From: Paracamarosporium sp. OC-R06-R3
Taxonomy: Eukaryota > Ascomycota > Dothideomycetes > Pleosporales > Didymosphaeriaceae
NCBI GenBank assembly: GCA_019828545.1
Contig: JACVRA010000124.1
Span: 157,909-221,908, forward strand
DNA: 64,000 nucleotides
Direction of reading: 5' to 3'
In this document: positions 10,592 through 21,498 of the stretch, piece by piece
Layout of the letters: each line of letters begins with the position of its first letter
How positions within the stretch are numbered: the stretch's first letter is position 1
Notes under the pieces: generated by a model
Databases searched by the model: none
What the model was told of the DNA's origin: nothing
The model's input: only the letters and a program-made list of their open reading frames with translations
Program-made: the position numbers and the translations under genes

Positions 10592-13500
10592 TTTGGGATA
10601 CTTTCCATTGTTTGAGGCATTGTATCGGAGGTTTTCAATATGCGAGTATAGATGGGCTGTGTGACACATAAAGCGCCAGACACCTCATGGTATGATGTAG
10701 CTTTTTTCGGAAAGGGGTGACGGCAGGTAGGTATATGCCTCACGTTTACAAGAAAACTGAATAGACGTTGATGATTAATCCTCCGTATCACATCTTTGGC
10801 CTGCACAATTTTTGTTGAGAAGCTTGCCTCAGAGATACCGACTGTATGAAAAGACCTTGGAGAGCCGGCGACGAAAAGTTTTGTTCTAGCTGCATGCCGG
10901 CAACGTCTGCTCCAAAACTGATTTTTTGGGTAGGACCGATTCTGTCAAGCTTTTCGTGCAAGTTCGTTCGACTCGAGAGTGTTACCAGTGAAACAAGTCC
11001 TTCGAGGATACGCTGGGGTGAGTTATGTCGTAGATAGAGCAATTTTTCACAGTGTGCCGATGACAGCCAGAATCGTGTTCAAGGTTGCTCGCATGTTATT
11101 CGCCCGCTGTATGTCGGCGCTCGACATGGTCGTGACCTAAAAACATGCCGATGAGTGAATTCATGAGGTAGGATGGGCCGCGGATGGCCTCAAAAAGCCT
11201 CAAAACAAGATGGCTGAACGTGAAGAATTTTCTGCCTCTAGTTTCCTAACGTATGTTGCGGTCTAAGCTCGACGAGAGGTTTGTGTGGACCTGCCAGAGC
11301 GATGCCCGAGCATCGACCGACTCTTCAATACAGTGAGGCGTCAAGCGCCTATCCAGCCACCTTGTTGTTGCTAGATCTGCGAACGCCCTACCCTGCGAAT
11401 CAGGGTCTTTGTATATAATGGCGTGGCCTAGACGACTGTTCGGGCTGTCATGCAGGGTCAAGGCTCTTGCATCGGGCACTGTCACCTAGGAAACCCGAGC
11501 GCTACAATAAGGCACGTTGTGGTGAAACGGCCCAACATGCTCCACCATCGGAGTCCGGAGGGCCTTAGACTAGCTCCATTTGACAAGCACTGTCCTCGAT
11601 GCAGCAAGACAGCGGCAACCATCAACCACGTCCAAGGATTCGAGAGGAACGGTCCGTCGATCGCGTTGGAGTGGAGTGACGCGTATGCATCGCATTCTCC
11701 TAATGATGCAATCTCGGTAAACAAGTCAGGAAAGGTCAGGTTGTCAGGACGATACGTCATGTCAGGTAGATGTGATGGCAAGGGATCGCAGTGTTCGTCG
11801 ACACTTTGGCCGGTGTGCAGTCGGCACGCGGATAGTTTCTGCTATCGCAAAGGATATAAACAGAACCGCGACAGTGTTAGCTGTTCGAGGAAGCGAGCGC
11901 TAGTTCAGTAGAACGACCGCGTGGAGTCGGCGTATGGTGCGGCCGCGGCTTCGGTTTCGAGGCGATCGCCCCTTGTGCTCTCTGGGGAAGGTGTGCAAGG
12001 CTGCAGTTCGGAGTCTCTACGGGCGTACTGGATTGTGTCGAAAATGTCCGGTGAACGCACCCCAGGTAGTCGCAAACCGACGTAGGGGGTTATGCTCGAT
12101 CACTGCGACTCCGTGGAAGGCGAAACATGCGCGGGCAGCTCGGACACAATGCTGCTTCACGCGCGCAGCGTCTCTCGTGACTTTGCAGCATGGTCTGAGG
12201 GGGGAAGAATATGGGAACTGGCGAGAGACTAGGTTGGGACGTGTTCGTGGGGCAAGAGCCGCAGGAGCCGCGCTAACCAAAAGCAGCACACACTAACTTG
12301 GGTGTCGGAGCTGGCACCGCGATTGGAAGGGATGCACACAAAGGTCAACGAATCTACAAATGACAGTGCTCGGAGCGATGATGAAGCCATTGCGTTGCGA
12401 AGCCTAGGGACGAAGCGAAATGATGAGTTGGTTTGGGCACTTCACGCCAGGCCGCGGCTGCGTAAAAGTGGAACATGTCGCAAACACCAAAGTATCGTCG
12501 TCCACGGGCGAAAGCTAACAGATGCGCGTGGCTTTTTGTATAAGCAGCGAAAGGGAGAATTTCATGGTCGATGCTCAAATCTGACGTCGTCCGGTAAGGC
12601 TGAAATTGCAGTTGATGATCGGCACCGATGCGTGGGTCTAGTTGACGGGGCATGGAGTGCACGGTACATCAGCTGAATCAGCGCCCTCTCCTTTGCCGCG
12701 CTGCAAGGACTGCCCTATTCCAGCATAACTAAAGATGCACTGTCGAAATCTGGCAAAGAGCTCGAGCTCATGCGACGCTTCAGGGCAGCTAGAGGTGAAA
12801 CGGAATCGAGAAGCGCGGGCGCATGGGCGATGGATGATGCCAGCGACCAGGCGGCAGGTTACAGTGACGGGGTCGCGGCGGAGAATTTACAGCTGCGGAA
12901 AGAGATCGCCGGAAGTGATCCCAGGATTCCGGACGCGGCCTCGAGAGCGACCGTGAATGAGTCGACAGCAGACTCTGGCAGAACAAGGTTGCCGCGTCAA
13001 GCGGCCAGCGAAGCTTGAGAGGGCTCTCCGCGCAGGGTGCAACGGCCGACGAGAGCTACTGTGTGCGTCGTGTGGGAGCTGGCACGGGGCGTCCTCGGCA
13101 GTGTGCGCATCTGCGACGGCGGCGCGGTGGAGGGAATCTGGCTCTTTTGAGGGTTTCCACGTCGTCATGGGCCCGGAATAGGCTGGTTTGAGCGTTGCTG
13201 GCGGTGTCTGGCCCTGAGTCAGCGTGGACGGACACGCCGCCCAGTCGCATGGGCGCGTGAGCACGGCGGTCAAAGGACGACGAGGACTGCCGGTCGTCGA
13301 GGCGGTCAGACGGCGAGAGGCCAGGGCGACAGGCTGTCAGGTGCGGCGTGGGCTGGCATGCATGAGCAGCCCGATGCTGCATCGCCAACGCCCGCAGCAG
13401 GGTGCAGCGATCTGGATCCGGCGCCACAGAGGAGGGGATGCCTGCTCCGGCCGGGCGCGCCAGAAGCAACGGGCACTTAATACGCAGCGCAGTCATTCAC

Positions 13501-14034
13501 CCTCCGCCATCCGCCATTTGCCATTTACCATTCACCTCCTGTGACGCCCTGTCTCGCCCGTGCGGCACCGTGCGCGCTTACTGCCCTGGCTCTGGTCCGT
13601 TCGCTGCTCCAAACCGCAACCGCAACCCGCACCCCGGCCCGTACACAAGAGCATACAAAGAAGGAGCCTCCCGCGCCACAGCTCAGCTGCACCTGCTCCC
13701 TCGTCCTCCCCGACTCGCTGCACCACCTCCCCTCTCCTCCGCCTGGCCGCGCCGGCTCTTGGACGCCGCTGTTTTCTTCTTGCTCGCCGCCAACAAAGAC
13801 ACCCGCATTCCGTGGTACTGCTCGCTTCGGCCCAAGCTACGCTACCAAGCCACTGCATACCGGGGAACCCACCCATGTACCGCTTTCATCTCGCGCTCCG
13901 TCCCGCATACAAGACCCAGTCCCGCCGCAATCGATTCCTCCCCTCGTCTGCTGCCGCCTTATCTGGTCCTGTTCCCTGAGCCGCCAAAGTGCGTCGCCCT
14001 CCAACATCTCCTCTCCACCTTACCTTTCAAAGTC
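10592..14034. other. Long intergenic region without a supported gene
   Basis: About 3.4 kb. Open frames of 60-150 codons occur on both strands but overlap one another, lack family likeness, and show neither splice-consistent joins nor hydrophobic or motif structure. From about 13480 to 14034 the plus strand is strongly C/T-rich, which fits a long 5' leader and promoter for the PH-domain gene. A non-coding RNA could sit here, but nothing in the sequence proves it. Confidence 0.45.
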
Positions 14035-15660
14035 ATGGATCCTACTGCCACAGGAACGTTGCCCGCTGCCCGCTCGCGGAGAGCCGAGCCAGCAGACCGA
14101 CCAAGCAGCAATACGAACGCCCAATCGACCCCGCCCAGCTATGGATATCACAACACCTTTCACACTCACGCCACCCCGGTAACAACACTTCCGCCGTCTT
14201 ACCAAATTGCAAACAGCTCCAAAACGCTCACGTGGGCCTACACGAAGCACCTTGAAGAGGCAGAGGCCGTGTGGAACAACACGTCGCCTCCGCCCTATGA
14301 ATGCACCGTATTCAAAGGCGGAATCATGGGAATGAAGCAAGAGCTGACGGCCGTTTTCCAAGTCTCCAGGTCGAGAGATTGGAACGACGTCTATGTCGTG
14401 TTGCAAGGGACTCAGCTCAACATCCACCGCATCAAGAGCCCCAGCATCCTCAGCAAGAACCGATCCCCTCTACCAGGACGCTTGATCCGGTCCTTCACCC
14501 TGCAGCATTCTGAAGTGGGCGTGGCGTCGGATTTCAAAAAGTCCCCGCTGATTCCGAAATCTCCGTTCGCACACCTGATCCCCGTCGCCGCCCGTAACAA
14601 ATTGTATGAAACTGACCCTCATCTTTTCGAACCGGTCCGCGAACATGCAATCCGCTTGCGCTTGGAGACCGAACAGTTCCTGCTTTCCGCCAGCAGCCAA
14701 GAGGAGATGCTCGACTGGATAGAGATGCTGTGTGCAGCCGTCGACATCAGTCAGCCGTTGGAAGATCGATGCGAGCCACGTTATCGTAGCTTGCCTAGAC
14801 GAACCCGGCGACAGCGTGTGCTGGATGGGTCGCGACTTGGCGAAAACTTAGAGAACCTGTCCAGTCTAGAGGCCGGCCGACGCATCATAGCTGAGCAGGA
14901 GGAAATTATCCGACAGCTCTATCCCCACTTGGCCGAAACCGCGAGTATTCCACAAGTGCAGGCACCCGATCTGTCCAATGCGTCTGGAGACCTGGATCGA
15001 GAAGAATTCGACGCTGATGATGTGCGATTCCCTTCGCAGCGGCCTAGCAGCGCCTCGCTGAGCCGATCTGCGTCCAACGAGGGCGAACCCACCATGGAGG
15101 AGCGCCCTACGACCAGGGAGACATATGTGGACCCCAAAGATGCTCCCGTGATCCGGCCAAGTCAGTCTCAGATTCTCCGTTACCGACGACGATGCGCGCC
15201 TGCGCTGCTTGCTTGCTCCCCGCGTGTCAGCGACGTTGTCATGTGCGGTGGCGAACGCGTGCGCATCAACACGAAGGAGAACGTATTGGTCGTCTATACC
15301 ACGCACCCGCCCCGGTACGATGCGCATAATTTCCCGAAGACCAAGCGGGCACCGAAGATGCCCAAACCCACCCCTGCCCCCATTCACGTGGAGAGGCCTT
15401 CGTCCCCTCTGCGCGGCGTCAGCGACACATCGATTGAATCATTCGGATACGATCTGGCATCTACGTCTTCCGACTCGGCCGCCGAAGAGATCCGAGCTGG
15501 TGCTTCGTCGGAGCCGCCTTCGCCAACTGCATTGACGCAAGCCAAAGCCGATGCAGCTCGTCAACTGGTACGCATTGGCAAGAGCAGGCGAAGCGGCGAC
15601 GATGTCAGAGAGAACGGCTTGAACCCAATGACGATTGGCGTTGCCGGACTCCTCGTCTAA
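14035..15660 (+). CDS. PH-domain protein
   Basis: 541 aa, no intron. The frame stays open back to 13402, but that part is Pro/Arg/Ser-rich leader-like sequence with the C/T bias of a 5' UTR, so the ATG at 14035 (MDPTATGT) is preferred. A pleckstrin-homology-like domain spans about residues 98-238: WNDVYVVLQGTQLNIHR forms the first strands and EEMLDWIEMLCAAVD the closing helix. An insert of about 60 residues sits in its middle. The C-terminal half is charged and Ser/Pro-rich, with a short coiled-coil-like stretch (RRIIAEQEEIIRQLYPHL) and a conserved-looking block near residues 395-440. Probable role: binding of phosphoinositides or proteins at a membrane. The partner is unknown. Confidence 0.82.
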   Translation: MDPTATGTLPAARSRRAEPADRPSSNTNAQSTPPSYGYHNTFHTHATPVTTLPPSYQIANSSKTLTWAYTKHLEEAEAVWNNTSPPPYECTVFKGGIMGMKQELTAVFQVSRSRDWNDVYVVLQGTQLNIHRIKSPSILSKNRSPLPGRLIRSFTLQHSEVGVASDFKKSPLIPKSPFAHLIPVAARNKLYETDPHLFEPVREHAIRLRLETEQFLLSASSQEEMLDWIEMLCAAVDISQPLEDRCEPRYRSLPRRTRRQRVLDGSRLGENLENLSSLEAGRRIIAEQEEIIRQLYPHLAETASIPQVQAPDLSNASGDLDREEFDADDVRFPSQRPSSASLSRSASNEGEPTMEERPTTRETYVDPKDAPVIRPSQSQILRYRRRCAPALLACSPRVSDVVMCGGERVRINTKENVLVVYTTHPPRYDAHNFPKTKRAPKMPKPTPAPIHVERPSSPLRGVSDTSIESFGYDLASTSSDSAAEEIRAGASSEPPSPTALTQAKADAARQLVRIGKSRRSGDDVRENGLNPMTIGVAGLLV

Positions 15661-16080
15661 GCGTCTCATCACATGCAACACGAGACTCAACTCTCACAAA
15701 TTCCTTTGTTAGCTTTCCTTTGTCAGCATGAACCGGCGTCTTTCACACGAGATATAGACCACTCATTACTCAGCATCACATCCAGGCGTTCCATCACTTC
15801 ATTTCCAGCGTTCCTGAGTCCAACAAAGTGCAGGACACAGACATTTCCTACTAGTCTATGAGATACCCATTTGCTCGTTTCGGGCGCGGAGGCCTGTTTC
15901 GGCCCGGCTGCGCGCGTTGGTTGGAGTTTCAGTATAGGCGGGCTCCGCGATATGCACGCGTCATATCTGTATATAGATAGCTATAAGACGAGAATCGAAA
16001 TGGGAAGCAGATGCAGGTGCTCGTTCGTTCGCCGAATGACTCAAAGCGTCTGGCTGCATCCAACACATTGCATCTCAACT
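15661..16080 (+). other. 3' flank of PH gene
   Basis: Likely 3' UTR and spacer. No reading frame or repeat of note. Confidence 0.35.
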
Positions 16081-17120
16081 TGACTCATTGCGATTGTCTG
16101 ACGTCTCGTCCATGGTATGCGTGCGTGCAGTGGCTGATGCATGGTATCGTAATCTGACAGCACAAGATGGGACATGTTTCTGGAAGCGAACGGACCGTAG
16201 GAATGCACTGCACTACTGTTCTATACCAACGCGTCGCAACCAAAGCAAACCCACAGACGCCAATCCCACACCCAGTCACCAGGCTACCTGTCCACCATGC
16301 TAGCCAGCCGTCACCCTCCCACGCACCAAACCACGGCTGACTCCCCCCGCTGTCCCCATGCACGCAGCATCCTCCCTGTACCTGACCCACCGCACCGGCT
16401 CCGTCCGCCTCGCAACGGATTCCAGAACGCCAACGCCAACGCCGCGTCCGCATGCGGAACGCGGTGTAGCCGTCCAGCCAGCTGCTTGGCGGGCGGGCGT
16501 GACTGAAGGCGGCTCCGTCGCAGCCCACGCTTCGCACTTCCATTTCTGCCTCGCGTCCTTCTATTGGTGGAGGCGCGGCATGGTACGCGAAGCATGCCGT
16601 GCTATGCTTGCCCACGCACTCTGGCCCCATCTCTCTCCACACTCCTCCTCATAGATTGCACTGCGGTACCGTAGATCCGACACAGCTAGCTAGCTAGCCA
16701 GCCAGCCAGCCAAGGCTCCCGCGCGAGTCCCAGGCCCAGGTAAGCACGCAGAGTCCAGAGCCGCGTCGCGAGCGTTCGTGTGCGTGCGCTACAGGCTCTG
16801 GGTACGAGCGGGTGGCGTGCCGGGTGGCTTGGCTGGACTTGCCTCTGTGGCATGGGCGGATCGAGCGGGCGGGCGATCGGTCGGTCGGGGCGGGCAGGCG
16901 GGCGAGGAGGCTGGGGATGGATGTGTGGAGGATGGATGTGTGGAGGTGTACGGGGGACGGTTCGGCGGAGCACGTGATGGGATGCGATGTGACGGTGCGG
17001 TGCGTGCACGTCGTACGTACGCATAGCCAAAGGTCGATCTGGGAGCTGCTCGTGCGGGTGCAACGTGCCACTGAGTTCGGTCGTGGCGTGAATGCGCGTC
17101 ACGGCGGAGCGTAGCCCGGC
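16081..17120. repeat. Dispersed repeat block, right
   Basis: 16420-16575 is the inverted partner of about 330-500. 16510-16760 is the cleaner counterpart of the decayed copy at 4100-4335. A run of AGCTAGCTAGCCAGCCAGCC lies at about 16685-16712, and from 16850 to 16960 there are GCGGGCGGGC and GGATGTGTGGA direct repeats. Many overlapping open frames exist on both strands, but they reflect GC-rich repeat sequence and none looks like a protein. Confidence 0.7.
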
Positions 17121-18030
17121 ATGCGGCGAGGGGGGGAGGAGGAGCATGTGCGCGCTCAGACATTTCCACCGATCACGCCTGCGTGTCGGCGGGCGACGGA
17201 TGGTGTGATTCCAGAACAAAGTCGCTCTCTATGCTGTGTGCGGGAGCCGGAATGTGGCGATGTGCCTGCGTGCTTATCGGCGGGCTCATTTGAAATACGG
17301 GGTCGCGTACGAGCCAGAGGAATGCGCTTGCATGCTCCGGATATTGGGGGACGTTATTGTCAATACTGCTCCTCGCGTAGGTACACACGTATGTAGCGGT
17401 GCGCATGAGAGGAGATACGCACGCGCCGGCGTGGTTGTGTACGGAGAGCGAGCGATAAGCATGCACCGCCGGGCGATATGAGATGCAACGCTCCAACTGC
17501 ACGTATCCGCTGAACACTCGAGGGGTTTTATTTTTCCTTGCCCTACGGTGCGGATGTCTGCGAAGCCAGCCTCGCCTCCAGCACACTCTGAGGCCCAGTC
17601 GGACCCTTGTCGCACTACGATGCATGCCTGGCTCTTGTCCATGTGAAGCGGACTCCCATTGCACTGGTCCACACCCCCAACCGAAGAAGTACGGGGTCGC
17701 CAAAGCGTCCAAAAGGCCATTGGCCAGAAATCTTACCCCGCGCTACGCATGCCCGTCATCGTGGACATGACTCGTGCTGCGCTTGCTGTCAGGACGGTTT
17801 GTACGTGGTTTTGCTACGGAGCTTCGTCGCGAGCTGGCTTGAACCTGAGCATCTTGCGCTTGCCCAATACCGCCATGCTGGTCTACCAGCTGCAGCACCG
17901 CTTCTTTATTTCGCGTCGTGTCAAGGGTTGCGTCGCGCCCGCGGTGGCGAAGGCAGCGATCTGGATTGCGGTCTTGGAGCTAGCGAGTTGGGCGTCGAAT
18001 CGAAAGCTGACATGGCGACTTGCTGGACAT
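17121..18030. other. GC-rich sequence without a supported gene
   Basis: Overlapping open frames of 80-180 codons occur on both strands. None shows domain likeness, and base composition resembles the neighbouring repeat block. I see no gene here. Confidence 0.4.
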
Positions 18031-18480
18031 GTTATTAGCCTGCCACGCCAAGGTTCTACAAGAAAGCTCGTGTTTATTGACTATTTAGTTGGCTGAATAG
18101 TTAATTAGGACGAGCTTCTTTGTGCTCGTACGCGCCCATACCACCTGCGTCTCCGGCATCTGCTCGCACGTGTGATACGTATACTTTGTCGCCAGTTGCA
18201 GTCTGCTGCACCGCTGCGGCCATGCCTACAAGGTGCGTGGCATGGTACACAGTCTGCACTACGCTGTACTATGCTGTGCCTACTATGCTTACCCGCTCTC
18301 TCCATCTTTCTCCACACTCCCTCCTCATAGGATACACTGCGGTACTGTACCGTGGATTAGGCGCGTGGCATGGTACACGAACTAGACTATAAGGTGCGTG
18401 GCATAGTACGTGGTCTGGACTACGCTGTGCCTGCTCTCACCTTCTCTCCATACTCCTCACGCCTGCCTACCCGCTTAATC
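18031..18480. repeat. Inverted partner of left-end elements
   Basis: 18030-18110 matches the minus strand at about 1045-1110 (CTGCCACGCCAAGGTTCTAC). 18235-18440 has two tandem versions of GTGCGTGGCAT(A/G)GTAC followed by a CTCCTCATAG-GATACACTGCGG tract. It is related to 16570-16680 and, on the other strand, to 2050-2130 and 2340-2400. Confidence 0.65.
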
Positions 18481-18519
18481 TGTGTATGCCACAAAACCAC
18501 GTCCACATATACGACGCTT

Positions 18520-18672
18520 GCAACGCGGCTCTATGCACCAGTAAGGGAGCAGCCTTCTAGTAAGATCAAAGCTGGGTGGAAAGCAGCTGGATTATCTGCG
18601 TTCGATCCAAGAAAAGTGTTGGAAAATCTGCAGATTGAAGGGGCCTACAGAATTCGTAATCCTCGAAAATAG
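18520..18672 (+). pseudogene. pogo/Fot1-type transposase C-terminal fragment
   Basis: The frame ending at 18672 reads SSKIKAGWKAAGLSAFDP followed by a short tail. This is the motif seen after the DDE domain of pogo-like (Tc1-mariner superfamily) fungal transposases, where I-x-x-G-W-x-x-T/A-G-L-x-P/A-F-x-P is typical. No catalytic part precedes it; the upstream codons belong to the dispersed repeat. It is a short truncated relic, possibly of the same family as the copy at the right end of the window. Confidence 0.7.
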
Positions 18673-19088
18673 TAACGTAGCTGGACAAACCGAATAAATT
18701 CAGCGAACACCGCTCACCCTTATAATTCAAGTGACTACTGAGGGCGTTACATGATTACAGGGGATGATCAAAAAGGACGCCGAGGTTTTTAGGCCCAGCT
18801 AATAAACAGTGTCTACACAAGCACTTGAGTTAACTTGAGAGCGCAGCCCAAATGTCTTTCCCTGGACAGGCCCTTCTTACAGGTAAAAATCCATCTTTGA
18901 TCAAAGTAGATAAGGTATAGACGGGAAGACGCAATAACACGTTTAGAAAAAAAAAGGCAAGCGTTATTAAATACCCTTCTCAGCTTTATGAACTTGAGAT
19001 ACACATGTTTAATATAGTGCTCGCTTGTGAGCTAGAATACTATAGCTATTTACACAACATGAACTTGGTACCTTTCGCCGCTGCTATG

Positions 19089-20939
19089 TTAGTACGAGTA
19101 ACGGAAAGCAGGATCCTCTTTGTCGGTGATATCGATGGCGGGATCTCCATTCACATCGAGTACGCAAGCCAATTGAGGGCCACCGCTGTCCTCTTCCTGA
19201 TTCGCATTTCTGCGCGCATTGTCCTTCCAGCAAAGGTACCAGTAGCCTATCACAAAGGCGAACAGCAAGCACCATGTGACGATGGCAGTGACCACGCCTT
19301 TGAAGTATCGCGGCCGCTCTGTCCACAATTGCGGAGAGCCGATGCAACCAGCGCAGTATCCGATGAAAAACATGGCATTGACGATAGCACGTTTCGTGTT
19401 TCCTTTCGTGTTGGATGCTGACAGGGAGAGGAGGATGGACATAACTGCTGTGATGCACGACGCCTGTATATAGTGAGTCGGTAACCCAATTCAATTCATA
19501 TGTGCTAACAACTTACAAGCCATGCTGCGACGATAACGCCCCATTGGGCAGCGATCTCGAGCTTCATCAAGAGAATATTTCCGATCAGCGGTGGAATAAT
19601 CAAACAAAGTGCCACCAGGCACCTCTTTCTAGGGAAAAGGAGGCAACCGACAACACCAATCCATATGAAGACCATTTGAACAGCACCGGAAGGAGCTGTA
19701 TACAGCATTGTTTGATATCGGTCGGACGCGATCCCGTTGATTACAAGCGAGGCGAACTGTTTCATTCTGTCAGCAAGGAACGATTGAAAGGGGCCTGAGT
19801 CATACGGTCAGTACAGGAGACTGCATCGTCACAAGAACGCCAAAAGCGAATATGAACCACGACTTCGTATCAAGAAGCGTCTCGCGGAGCTGTTTCATGG
19901 AAAAGTTCGTTTTATCGCCGCCCTCGTTATCGTTCGCTTTGCGAAGAGCAAGAACCTCTTTCTCCCTCGCTGTCAAAAACCAGGCATCTTTCGGGCTGCC
20001 AGGCATGACGAAGTAGAACGCAATACCGCATGCCACCGTAAGGCAGCCGCAAACAATAAACAATACGCGCCATGGCGCAAGGCTTAGTGTTTTGTTCTTC
20101 GCGATGCCATACATGAGCAGGCAACCGATCACCTGCGCAAGTCCATTCATAGTGACCCAAATGCTGCAACAAATTAGCATATTTGAGCCTTCCAATTTAT
20201 CTTGAGGCATACGCTGTGCGTAAAGCGTGTTCTTTCTTGCGGTACCAGATACTTGTCAGTGTGACAAACGCAGGAGACACGGCGCCTTCGGTGAAGCCAA
20301 GTAAGAAACGGACGGCCGCAAAACCAGCATAATTTTTCGGCGCTGCAAGACATATGCAAACCACACCCCATACGATACTATCGAAGAGAGGAAATCAGCA
20401 GTTATTCGTTGCACAAAGTGGCTGAATAGACAACATTTCACTACGCTAGAGAATTGATGTCTGCACTTACATCGTCACAGCAACAAATTTGGTCAGATGT
20501 AGTCGACTCATCAGGTAGATGAAGGGGTACTCTGATACCAGCTGGCCTGCCCAGATCAGAATCTACTGTAGTCATTCGAACGTCAAGCTGACTTACCAAT
20601 ATAGAAAATGGACGAACACCATGAATATTGGGTCGACGTTAAGTTGAGGTCGGTAAGCAAGCCAAAAACCGAAGCATAGCTCAAGCTCTGCTTGTCGAGA
20701 TATTGAAGAAAAAAGACCATACACATCTTGACAACAAAATCAGCCTCTCGCATTGTCGTTATGCACTGGACAGACCTGCTGAGCATACAACTTACAAGAG
20801 GTAATACGAACATGTCAATTTTCCTCAGGACTTGACGTTCTTCTTCGGCTGTGTAAGAGGTAGCTGCTTCTCCGATCCCATCAGTCATGGATAAGCTAGT
20901 GGGCTCCAAAGAAGGAGTTGTTGATTTCTCGTCGGACAT
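19089..20939 (-). CDS. Dal5-type MFS anion transporter
   Basis: Seven exons on the minus strand: 20939-20796, 20726-20597, 20546-20471, 20377-20213, 20163-19806, 19756-19517 and 19463-19089 (447 aa). All six introns (49-93 nt) are GT-AG and keep frame. Member of the anion:cation symporter family (allantoate/nicotinate/tartrate-type permeases). Signatures are FLQYLDKQSLSYAS in TM1, SRLHLTKF, GFTEGAVSPAFVTLTS in TM4 and NTKRAIVNAMFFIGYCAGCI in TM10. Somewhat short for the family (usual about 490-510 aa), mostly at the N-terminus. It is divergent from the secreted carboxylesterase and probably imports an organic acid released by that enzyme; this last step is inference. Confidence 0.9.
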
Positions 20940-21498
20940 GATTGCGAAGTGGAAGTCGGTCGCTTGGCGAAAAGAATACGATGCCTAAATCTGAAAGCAG
21001 AACGCAAAGTCTCTTTATTCATCGAAGTTCATGACTGTTGCGATTTTGACTCTGGCTCGCCGCCCGATATCAGAGACTAAAGTCGGGTAATTGTTCGTCT
21101 GCTTGCACGTTGCCGATTGATAACAGCTTCCAAGAGCGGCTCGGCCTGTTATCGAGATAGTGGAGCGCGGGGACATGTTTGACTAACCGCATCGGGTCTA
21201 GTATAAATATGCGTTAGCTGAAGGCATCACCGCAAGATTCGCCAATCGTGTCGGGTATTGCTTGCCGTCGACCGGCAAAATGCCGCGCTACTATCATGTG
21301 GTCTACATTCAGATGAGTAATTGAACTGTTAAAGGTCAGATATGGTTTTTCGGGGTTCAAAACGCTGCTAGGAGCTACCCGAATGTATCATATCAGTCGT
21401 GAGGACTGGTGCATATCTACAATGGCCCTCTCGTACCAGATCTGAAATCGAACCATCCGCCTCGGGTTCAACGTCGCCATTGCAGCTTTCTTAAAACG
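20940..21498. promoter_or_regulatory. Divergent promoter with TTGCCG sites
   Basis: 559 bp between the start codons of the Dal5-type transporter and the carboxylesterase. It contains TTGCCG at 21110-21115 and a perfect inverted pair TTGCCG-N5-CGGCAA at 21262-21278, whose core is CCG-N5-CGG, a layout used by Zn2Cys6 dimers. TATAAA lies at 21202-21207. The same hexamer recurs in the amidohydrolase promoter. The regulator encoded at 25938-28555 is the obvious candidate to bind it (inference). Confidence 0.6.

Noticed and set aside
13402..14034. N-terminal extension of the PH-domain protein
   Set aside because: Open frame continues upstream, but the sequence is C/T-rich leader-like with Pro/Arg/Ser low complexity; ATG 14035 is the better start.
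16686..17712. Several 100-180-codon open frames on both strands
   Set aside because: They overlap, sit in GC-rich repeat DNA and resemble no protein family.
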